Made by a program: the position numbers and the translations under genes. Below the pieces are notes generated by a model, which was not told the DNA's origin, made no database searches, and saw nothing but the letters and a program-made list of their open reading frames with translations. From contig CANLAQ010000009.1 in NCBI GenBank assembly GCA_947488235.1, forward strand, positions 1-64,000: 64,000 nt of DNA, given 5' to 3'. Positions within the stretch are counted from its first letter, which is position 1. Each line of letters opens with the position of its first letter. Origin of the DNA: Flavobacteriales bacterium (GTDB lineage: Bacteria; Bacteroidota; Bacteroidia; Flavobacteriales_D; Crocinitomicaceae). This document shows, piece after piece, positions 28,834 through 37,392 of the stretch.

Positions 28834-29967
28834 TTAATTTTTACTTACTAATTTACGATAAATCGCTTCATATTTGGGTAAAATATTCACCAAAGAAAAA
28901 TGTTTGGATCGTTCTAGAGCATTGATTTTAAATTGTTTTAAGGTTTCAGGTTCTAATAGGAAAAGTGTGTTTTTCACCATATCATCTATATCACCAACAT
29001 CAGAAAGAAATCCAGAATAACCGTGTTGATTTACCTCAGAGATTCCTCCTGTATTCGAAGAAATAACAGGTACACTTTCTGCCATTGCTTCCAGTGCTGC
29101 AAGTCCAAAGCTCTCTGTTTCAGAAGGCAATAAAAATACATCAGCAATTTGCAAAACATGAACTGTATCCCTTAATTTTCCTAGAAAAATAATGCGATCC
29201 GTTAAATTCAATTCACGGGTTAGTTTTTCACAATTATATCTTTCTGGACCATCACCAACAAGAATTAATTTGCTGTTAATTTTTGCATTTACTTTAGCGA
29301 ATACTTGAATCACATCTTCAACGCGTTTTACTTTTCTGAAATTTGAAATATGACAAAGGATCACTTCGTTTTTGCTTGCATATTTTGATCTCATTTCCTC
29401 ATTGACGCGCATGGTATCAATATTGGGAACAATGAAATTTGGAACAACTTCAATTTCTCTATTTACCTTAAAATGCTCATAAGTTGATTTCCTTAGGCTT
29501 TCAGAAACTGCAGTTACGGCATCGGATTCGTTAATACAAAAGGTAATTACAGGTTCGAAAGAAGGATCTTTTCCCACCAAAGTGATATCTGTCCCATGCA
29601 AGGTCGTAACAAATGGAATTTTAATCCCTTGAGACCTTAGAATCATTTTCGCCATGAATGCTGCAGATGCATGAGGAATCGCATAGTGTACATGAAGTAC
29701 ATCTAATTTTTCATATCGAACTACATCAACAATTTTTGAGGTGAGTTCTGTTTCATAAGGCTGAAAATCGAATAGAGGATAATCAGACACTGCAACTTCG
29801 TGATAGAAGATATTTTCTCTAAAACTGCCCAATCTAACCGGTTGAGAGTAGGTAATAAAATGAACTTGATGCCCTTTAGCGGCTAATGCTTTTCCGAGTT
29901 CTGTTGCAACAACACCACTTCCTCCAAAGGTAGGATAGAGGACAATCCCAATTTTAATTCTGCTCAT
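28834..29967 (-). CDS. bshA: N-acetyl-alpha-D-glucosaminyl L-malate synthase BshA
   Basis: First enzyme of bacillithiol synthesis: a GT4 glycosyltransferase joining UDP-GlcNAc to L-malate. The 377 residues start with IGIVLYPTFGGSGVVATELG, and include HVHYAIPHASAAF, VTTLHGTDITLVG, HISNFRKVKRV and the GT4 nucleotide motif LPSETESFGLAALEAMA. These are strong BshA signatures and indicate that the organism uses bacillithiol as its low-molecular-weight thiol. BshB and BshC are not in the window. It heads the elbB-meaB-S4 run, five bases after the upstream barrel-protein gene. Confidence 0.95.
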   Translation of the reverse strand: MSRIKIGIVLYPTFGGSGVVATELGKALAAKGHQVHFITYSQPVRLGSFRENIFYHEVAVSDYPLFDFQPYETELTSKIVDVVRYEKLDVLHVHYAIPHASAAFMAKMILRSQGIKIPFVTTLHGTDITLVGKDPSFEPVITFCINESDAVTAVSESLRKSTYEHFKVNREIEVVPNFIVPNIDTMRVNEEMRSKYASKNEVILCHISNFRKVKRVEDVIQVFAKVNAKINSKLILVGDGPERYNCEKLTRELNLTDRIIFLGKLRDTVHVLQIADVFLLPSETESFGLAALEAMAESVPVISSNTGGISEVNQHGYSGFLSDVGDIDDMVKNTLFLLEPETLKQFKINALERSKHFSLVNILPKYEAIYRKLVSKN

Positions 29968-29972
29968 AATGA

Positions 29973-30542
29973 TTATTTTCCTATTGGAAAGAAAAATGAA
30001 ATGCGATAAATTACAGGTAGAATTTTCTGAACTTGTCCATTTTGATCTTTAATTTTTAACACATAGCTACTTCTAAAAGGACTATTTGCTGCATTAATTA
30101 CATCATAAAAAACTCCTGCATTGATCCGAATTTTATGATTAAAGTCTCTGGAGAATCCGCCACCAATAAATAGGGTCGCCAACCAATTTCGATTTGGATT
30201 AATATTTACATAGTTCAATGGACAACGCAACATTTCAAATTCGGCTCCACCATATAGCGTATTTTTTAATCTATAATGGGCAAAAAGTCCACCGCCATAA
30301 ATACTGTAGCCAAACTTCGTCCCAAAATTATTGGACCATGTTCTTTGTAAACGAAAAGAAGGACCCACAGCCCAGTTTTCATTTAGAATGGCTGCATATT
30401 TTAAATCTCCACCAACACTTCCGCCTAAATTTGAAGCACTGGCAACTAATTCAATACCAATTTCTGAACCGTCAAAACTTGTTTGAGCAAAGCTGCTGTT
30501 AATAAAAAGCAATGCAAACAGACTATAAATTAATTTTTTCAT
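29973..30542 (-). CDS. Exported hypothetical protein, probable outer-membrane beta-barrel (189 aa)
   Basis: Start set at the ATG at 30542 (MKKLIYSLFALLFINSSFAQ), which yields a clear signal peptide; the longer frame adds 30 unlikely residues. The mature part alternates polar and hydrophobic residues with many glycine/aromatic turns (GGLFAHYRLKNTLYGGAEFEML, FIGGGFSRDFNHKIRINAG) and ends near a YRISFFFPIGK strand, as in small 8-stranded outer-membrane barrels. No specific family recognised. It lies five bases before bshA on the same strand and may share its promoter. Confidence 0.75.
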   Translation of the reverse strand: MKKLIYSLFALLFINSSFAQTSFDGSEIGIELVASASNLGGSVGGDLKYAAILNENWAVGPSFRLQRTWSNNFGTKFGYSIYGGGLFAHYRLKNTLYGGAEFEMLRCPLNYVNINPNRNWLATLFIGGGFSRDFNHKIRINAGVFYDVINAANSPFRSSYVLKIKDQNGQVQKILPVIYRISFFFPIGK

Positions 30543-30556
30543 GTCATTATTTTTGA

Positions 30557-30564
30557 CAAAGATA
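30557..30564 (-). promoter_or_regulatory. Promoter -7 element (TATCTTTG) for the barrel-protein/bshA transcript
   Basis: Exact TAnnTTTG on the minus strand, 14 bases before the ATG at 30542. No clear -33 TTG at the standard distance. It faces away from the folD promoter. Confidence 0.45.
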
Positions 30565-30607
30565 GCTTCGTTTTGAATTACTTCAGTGCTATTTCGATAT
30601 GAGTTTT

Positions 30608-30615
30608 TATCTTTG
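30608..30615 (+). promoter_or_regulatory. Promoter -7 element (TATCTTTG) of folD
   Basis: Exact TAnnTTTG, 16 bases before the folD ATG at 30632. It is a mirror of the minus-strand element at 30557-30564, so the two promoters are divergent within 60 bases. Confidence 0.45.
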
Positions 30616-30631
30616 TATAAAAATAAAGCCA

Positions 30632-31510
30632 ATGCAACTCATAGATGGTCGTGCCATATCGGAAGAAATAAAGCAAGAACTTGCTCTCGCGGTCAAGTCT
30701 AGAAAGGAACAAGGCAAAAAAATTCCGCATCTGGCTGCTGTATTAGTAGGTGGTGATGGTGCTTCTATTTCATATGTGAATGCAAAAGTAAAAGCATGTG
30801 AAATGATTGGATTCGAAAGTACCTTGATTCGTTATGATGATTCGGTTTCTGAAGAAATCTTACTGGCTAAGGTTCAATCCTTAAATGATGATAAAAGTAT
30901 TGATGGTTTTATTGTTCAATTACCTCTTCCTGCTCATATTGATGAATTAAAAGTAACCCAAGCAATTGATCCTTTAAAAGATGTTGATGGATTTCATCCA
31001 ACCAATATTGGAAATATGGTCTTAAATATTCCAGGATTCTTGCCTGCAACACCAGCCGGAATTATGGAAATGATTAAGAGAAGGAAAATTGAAACTGAAG
31101 GGAAAAATTGTGTGATTATAGGTCGCAGTAATATTGTTGGTATGCCCTTGAGTATTATGATGGCAAGAAATTCAAATCCAGGAAATTGTACAGTGACTTT
31201 AGCGCATTCAAAAACTAAGAACTTAAAAGAGCTTTGTCTAAATGCAGATATTTTAATCGCAGCCATTGGGCAACCTGGTTTTGTAACTGCTGACATGGTA
31301 AAAGATGGTGCTGTAGTTATTGATGTTGGAACGACAAGAATTGATGATGCAAGTCGTGAAAGAGGCTGGCGTTTGGTTGGTGATGTAGATTTTGCTGAAG
31401 TTGCACCAAAATGCAGTTATATAACTCCAGTTCCTGGTGGAGTTGGCCCTATGACCATTGCATCCTTGATGTTAAACACATTAAAGGCAATGGATTTAAA
31501 AGGAAAGTAA
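30632..31510 (+). CDS. folD: Bifunctional methylenetetrahydrofolate dehydrogenase/cyclohydrolase FolD
   Basis: Interconverts 5,10-methylene- and 10-formyl-tetrahydrofolate for one-carbon metabolism. The 292 residues from ATG 30632 ([17 protein letters not shown]) include the catalytic YVNAK (Y48, K52), [23 protein letters not shown], the nucleotide-binding GRSNIVGMP and the C-terminal [11 protein letters not shown]. Every family signature is present. The longer upstream start at 30599 overlaps the promoter and is rejected. Confidence 0.97.
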   Translation: MQLIDGRAISEEIKQELALAVKSRKEQGKKIPHLAAVLVGGDGASISYVNAKVKACEMIGFESTLIRYDDSVSEEILLAKVQSLNDDKSIDGFIVQLPLPAHIDELKVTQAIDPLKDVDGFHPTNIGNMVLNIPGFLPATPAGIMEMIKRRKIETEGKNCVIIGRSNIVGMPLSIMMARNSNPGNCTVTLAHSKTKNLKELCLNADILIAAIGQPGFVTADMVKDGAVVIDVGTTRIDDASRERGWRLVGDVDFAEVAPKCSYITPVPGGVGPMTIASLMLNTLKAMDLKGK

Positions 31511-31542
31511 TTTCTTTGTTCCTTTGGTATGATTTTAGTCAC

Positions 31543-32457
31543 ATGTTTCGTGTGAACCTTAAAATATTCCTTTTTATATTTCTTCTTGGCACCACTGTTT
31601 TGGATGCTCAAAACACTTTAAATATAGGCGCGTCACTTGGTTTAGTGCTTGATTTCGGAACGCATGAACGTCAATTGGGATTAGAAATCAATGCTTATGC
31701 CCAAACCTATTGCGTGCAACTGAATACAGGAACTCAATTTTCATTTTTCTTGAAGGGACTAGGTAACAGAAGAAGATATATGGAAGAACGCACCTATTTA
31801 AGTGGGGTGTTGCTAGGGGGTAAGCGGAATCTTCTTCCTGCTTTGGGTATTAATTCTTTGAATCACAATACAAATTTTTCAAATTCTTTGACTTATAGTT
31901 ATTTGTGGTACCATGATAATGTTGGAACCAGTCAGCGATCTGGTGTATTCGGCTTACAAATGAGATATCTTTCTATAGCATGTGAAAATGATATTTTCGC
32001 TGGACAGGGAAAAGATAGATTTAGAACGGGACATTTGGCTTTTGGGTATCGTTACCAACAACAAGTTTTTCAATTGGGCGCCAATATTTGGACGGGTGAA
32101 ACAAAAGGCAGTATATGGAAACAAGGGAATGTTCAAGTTTACCCTTATGGTTATCGAGATTTGAGTCAACTTCCCTTCGGAACGACCAGTCATGGAATCT
32201 TTTATTTTTCTTATAAAACCACCTTACCTTTTCAGCAGCAAGTGAAAGCTAGTATTGGAATTGATAGTGAAGAAATTAGAAATGTCCTTCAAAATAAATT
32301 AGCCCATAACCTACCTTTTTTACCTAAGACAATGAAACGAAATACACCTAATTATTTAAGACTAGGTTCCAATGGAACTCCGATTTATACCAAATCAGAA
32401 CGCCGAAAAGACCTACTATTTTTGCAAATAGGAACAAATGGAGATTGGTCTCAATAA
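31543..32457 (+). CDS. Exported protein resembling 'polymorphic toxin type 23' (barrel-like)
   Basis: About 304 residues from ATG 31543 (MFRVNLKIFLFIFLLG), giving a signal peptide ending near VLDAQ. The body is beta-rich with alternating residues. The block around FAGQGKDRFRTGHLAFGYRYQ...GANIWTGET and the later GIDSEEIRNVLQNKLAH resemble, from memory, the Bacteroidota family labelled Ntox23 / 'polymorphic toxin type 23'. Many members have a signal peptide and no polymorphic toxin architecture, so an outer-membrane or periplasmic barrel is as likely as a nuclease. It lies 32 bases after folD, with no immunity-like gene beside it. The function is unproven. Confidence 0.6.
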   Translation: MFRVNLKIFLFIFLLGTTVLDAQNTLNIGASLGLVLDFGTHERQLGLEINAYAQTYCVQLNTGTQFSFFLKGLGNRRRYMEERTYLSGVLLGGKRNLLPALGINSLNHNTNFSNSLTYSYLWYHDNVGTSQRSGVFGLQMRYLSIACENDIFAGQGKDRFRTGHLAFGYRYQQQVFQLGANIWTGETKGSIWKQGNVQVYPYGYRDLSQLPFGTTSHGIFYFSYKTTLPFQQQVKASIGIDSEEIRNVLQNKLAHNLPFLPKTMKRNTPNYLRLGSNGTPIYTKSERRKDLLFLQIGTNGDWSQ

Positions 32458-32471
32458 TCAATAATGTTTAT

Positions 32472-32479
32472 TAATTTTG
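32472..32479 (+). promoter_or_regulatory. Promoter -7 element (TAATTTTG) of the nfu gene
   Basis: Exact TAnnTTTG with a TTG 24 bases upstream (32445-32447), one base beyond the usual range; 17 bases before the ATG at 32497. Confidence 0.5.
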
Positions 32480-32496
32480 TATCCTAAAATAAAATC

Positions 32497-33096
32497 ATGA
32501 ATGTACCGGTAACAGTTTATGCTGAAATGACCCCAAATCCTTCTACAATGAAATTTGTAGCGAATAAATATTTATTAATTACCGGCGATTCAGCTGAGTT
32601 TTCAAGTAGGGGTGAAGCAAAAGGATTTTCTCCAATGGCGGAAGAACTTTTTAATTTTCCTTTTGTGAAAAATGTTTTCATTGCAGCTAACTTTGTTACG
32701 ATAACAAAAACCGATAATGTTCCTTGGGATTTTATCAATATGGAATTGCGAGAATTTGTTAAAAATTGGATCGGTGCAGGGAAAGATGTTCTAATTCAGA
32801 TGCCTTTACCTAAGGTGAATGAAATTGAGAATTCAGATGAACCCGTATTAGATTTTTCCGAAAGTGAATTAGACGATGCTATTAAATCTTTATTGGACCA
32901 ATATGTTCGACCAGCAGTAGAAAATGATGGTGGTGCTATTGATTTTTTAGGGTTTAATGATGGGAAAGTTACGGTGCGTATGAAAGGATCTTGTGCTGGT
33001 TGTCCCTCTTCTACAGCAACACTTAAAGGTGGTATTGAGAATCTTTTAAAACAACATTTACCAGAAGTAACTGAAGTTGTTGCCATCAATGGTTAA
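32497..33096 (+). CDS. Nfu/NifU-type iron-sulfur cluster carrier
   Basis: A 199-residue protein with an N-terminal Nfu-N domain (AEMTPNPSTMKFVANKYL, about residues 9-95) and a C-terminal NifU domain (about 125-199) holding the cluster-binding CAGC (C166, C169) in MKGSCAGCPSSTATLKGGIE. This is the layout of Nfu proteins that deliver 4Fe-4S clusters to target enzymes. No other suf or isc gene is adjacent. It precedes recQ by 142 bases. Confidence 0.93.
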   Translation: MNVPVTVYAEMTPNPSTMKFVANKYLLITGDSAEFSSRGEAKGFSPMAEELFNFPFVKNVFIAANFVTITKTDNVPWDFINMELREFVKNWIGAGKDVLIQMPLPKVNEIENSDEPVLDFSESELDDAIKSLLDQYVRPAVENDGGAIDFLGFNDGKVTVRMKGSCAGCPSSTATLKGGIENLLKQHLPEVTEVVAING

Positions 33097-33238
33097 AAAA
33101 GACTAAAAAAACCTTAAACATATTCGTTTATAGCTTGTTTATACTTAACTTTAATAGTGATGAACAAGTAGCTCTGATGGACATTTTTTAATTGGGTCCA
33201 AAACGCATCAAATCGATAACGATAATAATAGAATAAAC

Positions 33239-35428
33239 ATGAATGTTGTAAATGTGGACCTTAAGGACGAGTTAAAGCGTTTTTTTGGTTTCAAGCAGTT
33301 TAAAGGGGAGCAGGAAAAAATCATTCAAAATGTTTTTTCGGGTAGAAATACCTTTGTTATTATGCCAACAGGTGGCGGTAAATCTTTGTGTTATCAATTA
33401 CCTGCTTTGGTATGTGAAGGAACAGCAATCATTGTTTCTCCGCTCATTGCCTTGATGAAGAATCAGGTAGATGCCATGCGACAGGTAAGTGATAGTGATG
33501 AAATTGCACATTTTTTAAATTCGTCACTTACAAAAGCGGATATATTAAAAGTAAAAAAAGACATTCAAGACGGAAAAACTAAAATGTTATATGTTGCTCC
33601 TGAATCCTTGACTAAAAAAGAAAATATTGATTTTTTAACTTCAGTAAATATTTCCTTTTTTGCAATCGATGAAGCACATTGTATTTCTGAATGGGGCCAT
33701 GATTTTAGACCCGAATATAGAAGATTGAGAGAGATTTTCGAGAAAATTTCTAATGTTCCCATTATTGCGCTTACTGCTACAGCAACCCCTAAAGTTCAAC
33801 ATGATATTCAGAAAAATTTGAATATGTTGGATGCTGATGTCTTCCAATCTTCTTTCAATAGAGACAATTTATTCTATGAAATTCGCCCAAAGAAAGAGGT
33901 TGAAAAGCAAATCATTCGATATATAAAAGGGCATACTGGAAAAAGTGGCATCATTTATTGTCTTAGTCGCAAGAAAGTAGAGGAAATCGCTGAATTGTTG
34001 CAAGTCAATGGAATTCAAGCTCTGCCTTATCATGCTGGATTGGACGCTGCATCAAGAGCAAAGCATCAAGATATGTTTTTGATGGAAGATGTTGATGTAA
34101 TTGTAGCGACAATTGCTTTTGGAATGGGTATTGACAAACCAGATGTTCGCTATGTAATTCATCATGATATTCCGAAATCTCTTGAAAGTTATTATCAGGA
34201 GACAGGTCGTGCTGGTCGTGATGGAGGAATTGGAGAGTGTATTGCTTTTTATAGCTATAAAGATATTGAAAAATTAGAAAAATTCTTGCAAGGAAAACCC
34301 ATAACGGAGCAAGAAATTGGGCGACAATTACTCAATGAAATTGTTTCTTATGCTGAAACTTCAGTATGCAGAAGAAAGTTTATTCTCCATTATTTTGGTG
34401 AAACTTTTGATGAGAAATTATGTGAGGAGCATTGTGATAATTGTAAAAATCCTCGAGAGAAAAGAGAAGGTGAAGAAAATGTATTGCAATTGCTTGAAGC
34501 AGTTCTTTTGCTTGATGAGACTCAAAAATCAAAGCATTATTGCGCCTATCTTTCAGGAAATGTAACTTCAGATATTAAAGCTTATAAACACGATCAATTG
34601 CCAACATTTGGTGTGGGTAAAGAAAAAGATGAGCATTTTTGGAATGCTGTAATTCGTCAAGTTACTCTTGGAGGTTTGTTGTATAAGGATGTTGAAACTT
34701 TTGGTACTCTTAAATTAACAGACGCTGGCAATGCTTTCATCAAACATCCAACATCTTTTAAATTACTAAAGGAGCATGATTTCTCAGGAACAGATGATGA
34801 TGATTCAATTATTCAAACCGGAGGGAAAGAAGGTGTTTTTGATGAATTATTATATGGTCAATTAATTGATTTGAGAAAAACAATTGGAAAGCAAATGGAA
34901 TTACCTCCTTTTGTTATTTTTCAAGAACCTTCTCTCAAGGATATGTGTTTCCAGTATCCAATAACACTGGATGAATTAACCCATATTCAAGGAGTGGGCA
35001 CCGGGAAGGCACAGCGTTTTGGTGAACCTTTCGTGGCCCTGATCGCTGATTATGTTGAGCAACATTCAATTGAACGCCCCTTAGACATGGTGGTTAAGTC
35101 ATTGGTTAATAAATCAGGACTTAAGGTTCAATTGATACAAAATATTGACAGGAAACTTCCTTTGGAGGACATTGCGAAATCTCAAGGAAAAAATTTCAAT
35201 GATATCCTAGATGAAATCGAGTCGATAGTTGCATCAGGAACAAGAGTGAATATCAATTATTATATCAACTCTTTATTAGATGCAGACAATCAAGAAGAGA
35301 TCTTTGATTATTTTAATGGAGCCGAAACAGAAGACCTCATCACAGCCTATCACGAATTTGATGGATTGTATACTGAGGAGGAATTGCGATTGGTACGCAT
35401 TCGCTATATGAGTGAAGTAGCGAATTAA
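33239..35428 (+). CDS. recQ: ATP-dependent DNA helicase RecQ
   Basis: A 3'-5' DNA helicase of recombination and repair. In 729 residues one sees the Walker A PTGGGKS (43-49), the DEAH box in IDEAHCISEWGHDFRPEYRRL (about 140-160), ALTATATPKV, the helicase C domain with GMGIDKPDVRYVIHHDIPKS and QETGRAGRDG, the RecQ zinc cysteines (CRRKFILHYFG...CEEHCDNC), a winged-helix region and a C-terminal HRDC domain (about 540-620). A further helical extension of about 100 residues follows, common in Bacteroidota RecQ. A TAACTTTA near-match to the -7 element lies at 33146-33153. Confidence 0.97.
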   Translation: MNVVNVDLKDELKRFFGFKQFKGEQEKIIQNVFSGRNTFVIMPTGGGKSLCYQLPALVCEGTAIIVSPLIALMKNQVDAMRQVSDSDEIAHFLNSSLTKADILKVKKDIQDGKTKMLYVAPESLTKKENIDFLTSVNISFFAIDEAHCISEWGHDFRPEYRRLREIFEKISNVPIIALTATATPKVQHDIQKNLNMLDADVFQSSFNRDNLFYEIRPKKEVEKQIIRYIKGHTGKSGIIYCLSRKKVEEIAELLQVNGIQALPYHAGLDAASRAKHQDMFLMEDVDVIVATIAFGMGIDKPDVRYVIHHDIPKSLESYYQETGRAGRDGGIGECIAFYSYKDIEKLEKFLQGKPITEQEIGRQLLNEIVSYAETSVCRRKFILHYFGETFDEKLCEEHCDNCKNPREKREGEENVLQLLEAVLLLDETQKSKHYCAYLSGNVTSDIKAYKHDQLPTFGVGKEKDEHFWNAVIRQVTLGGLLYKDVETFGTLKLTDAGNAFIKHPTSFKLLKEHDFSGTDDDDSIIQTGGKEGVFDELLYGQLIDLRKTIGKQMELPPFVIFQEPSLKDMCFQYPITLDELTHIQGVGTGKAQRFGEPFVALIADYVEQHSIERPLDMVVKSLVNKSGLKVQLIQNIDRKLPLEDIAKSQGKNFNDILDEIESIVASGTRVNINYYINSLLDADNQEEIFDYFNGAETEDLITAYHEFDGLYTEEELRLVRIRYMSEVAN

Positions 35429-35438
35429 TCTAGCGCTT

Positions 35439-37391
35439 TTATTTTAACACTTCAGCGATTGAATTCTTAGAAACTGCGTGATAATTAGATTTACAGCCCT
35501 CAAATACTTCTTTCGCCCATTTTTTATCTGCTGGATTAATGCTCAAAGCCCGGTAAATCGGCATTAAATATTTTCTCCTGCCTACCTTTGAAATGAATTT
35601 TTTAATTTCTGGTCTAAGTTTAGTCGTATTTCCTTTTTGTATATTTAATACCAACCACTCCGTCAATATCTCACTGTTGTTCCAAGAACTAAAATGCATT
35701 GCATTGTCAGCTTTGTTTAATTGATCTATTGTGATATTATCGTCCAAATTTCTAATAAATACTTGCCATTCCTGAACAATAAAATCATCTCGTTTGATCT
35801 GATCAACGACTTTAACTTTCTTCTTTTTACGCTTTCCTTTTATCTTTTGGTATTCATAATGAATCTTAGGTTCAAATACTGGTTGTCCAGCGCTGAAATT
35901 CTGAGCCAATTCAGTCATGTTTTGTAAGCGCTTCGAAACAATTTTAACACAATTTTTAGGCAATCCTTCTTCATAAATCCACTCCTTATAATTGAATTTA
36001 ATTTTGTTTGGATCTAATAATCGTTCTTGTAAGATAGATTCAAATTGTTTACTGTTAATCGTTTTGAATTTAAAAGATTCGAAATATGAATTTAAAAATT
36101 CATCTAATTGCGCTCTACCTACCTTAGCCTCTAAAGTTTTTAGAAAAAAAGCACCTTTTACATAGGCGATTTGAGTCATCCCATCGTCTGGATTTCTATT
36201 TTTTAATTTAAGGTGAAGTTTAGTGTCTTCGGGATGATCGCCAGAAGAAATTTCTTTCATTTCTTGTTGCATCTCAAAGAATTCAATTTCAGCAAGAATA
36301 TCAGCGACTTCTTTACCATAAATCTCCTCCATGATGCGTTCTTCAAAGTAAACGGTAAATCCTTCATTGAGCCAAAAATCATCCCATGAGTTATTGGTAA
36401 CGAGGTTACCTGACCAAGAATGTGCTAACTCATGTGCTATAACTGAAACTAAACTTTTATCGCCGGTTAATAGCGTGGGATTTGCAAAAGTCAATCTAGG
36501 ATTTTCCATTCCTCCAAAAGGAAATGAATAGGGTAGTACCAGAACATCATACTGTCCCCATTGATATTTGCCATACAATTTTGAAGCGGCGTCCATCATT
36601 TTTGGTAGGGCATCAAATTCTTCGGCACAAGCATCAATTAACTCTTTTTCTGCATAAACGCCTGTATTTCCTCCATAAGAATGATAAGCAATGTCTCCAA
36701 CAGCTAAAGCAATAAGATAGGACGGTATGGCTTTTTCCATTGTGAAATTATAAATACCTGTAGTATTTTTTTTACTAGGATTTTTGGCACTCATTAAAGC
36801 GAGTAAATCGTTGGGTACTTTCACTTGAGCGGCATAAGTGAAACGATTGGAAGGTGAATCTTGAACTGGAATCCAAGTTCTTGTTAGAATGGCTTGTCCT
36901 TGCGTATATAGAAAAGGTTTTGTTTTAGAACTAGTCATCGCAGTATCTAACCAATCTAATGCTTCAGATGCCTTGGTAGTTTGATAGTAAATATTTACTT
37001 GATTAGTCTTTTTCGAAATGCTAACGATCAGTGGTTGTCCCAGAATAGAATCAGCATCCATTTTTCCAATCATGAAGTCAGTTTCTCTTTCATTTCCTTT
37101 AGGACCTAAGGTTACCTTTTTAATCTGTAAACCTTTGATGTCAAAAATAGCAGAACCAGTACCCTTATTGTTCATGGTATGTCGCGCTATACCATAGATG
37201 GTTTGATTGTTGAAATCTACATCTAATTCTAAGTCCAAATGAGTAGTGTTGATGCTGTCCAGATTGGAATAAGAGTGATCGTTGTAATTTGATTCAACTA
37301 AAGAATCCGTCGAGGAGTTGTTCGATTCTTTCCTGTTTCTACAGGATGAAAATAAGATTAGAAAACATAAACTAAAAAATAGAAGCTTCAT
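35439..37391 (-). CDS. M1-family zinc aminopeptidase, lipoprotein
   Basis: 650 residues. It starts with a lipoprotein signal (lipobox LFSSC, C17) so it should be membrane-anchored, probably facing the periplasm or surface. An aminopeptidase-N-like N-terminal beta domain precedes the catalytic domain with the exopeptidase motif GGMEN (293-297), zinc motif HELAH (320-324) and third ligand in NEGFTVYFE (E343). The C-terminal helical part resembles leukotriene A4 hydrolase-type peptidases, with a lysine-rich insert (KGKRKKKKVK). It starts one base before the upstream unknown gene ends in the purB operon order, and converges on recQ. Confidence 0.93.
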   Translation of the reverse strand: MKLLFFSLCFLILFSSCRNRKESNNSSTDSLVESNYNDHSYSNLDSINTTHLDLELDVDFNNQTIYGIARHTMNNKGTGSAIFDIKGLQIKKVTLGPKGNERETDFMIGKMDADSILGQPLIVSISKKTNQVNIYYQTTKASEALDWLDTAMTSSKTKPFLYTQGQAILTRTWIPVQDSPSNRFTYAAQVKVPNDLLALMSAKNPSKKNTTGIYNFTMEKAIPSYLIALAVGDIAYHSYGGNTGVYAEKELIDACAEEFDALPKMMDAASKLYGKYQWGQYDVLVLPYSFPFGGMENPRLTFANPTLLTGDKSLVSVIAHELAHSWSGNLVTNNSWDDFWLNEGFTVYFEERIMEEIYGKEVADILAEIEFFEMQQEMKEISSGDHPEDTKLHLKLKNRNPDDGMTQIAYVKGAFFLKTLEAKVGRAQLDEFLNSYFESFKFKTINSKQFESILQERLLDPNKIKFNYKEWIYEEGLPKNCVKIVSKRLQNMTELAQNFSAGQPVFEPKIHYEYQKIKGKRKKKKVKVVDQIKRDDFIVQEWQVFIRNLDDNITIDQLNKADNAMHFSSWNNSEILTEWLVLNIQKGNTTKLRPEIKKFISKVGRRKYLMPIYRALSINPADKKWAKEVFEGCKSNYHAVSKNSIAEVLK

Positions 37392-37392
37392 T

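Noticed and set aside
31411-31542. Longer start of the toxin-23-like protein overlapping folD
   Set aside because: It adds 44 residues read out of frame in the folD C-terminus and hides the signal peptide at 31543.
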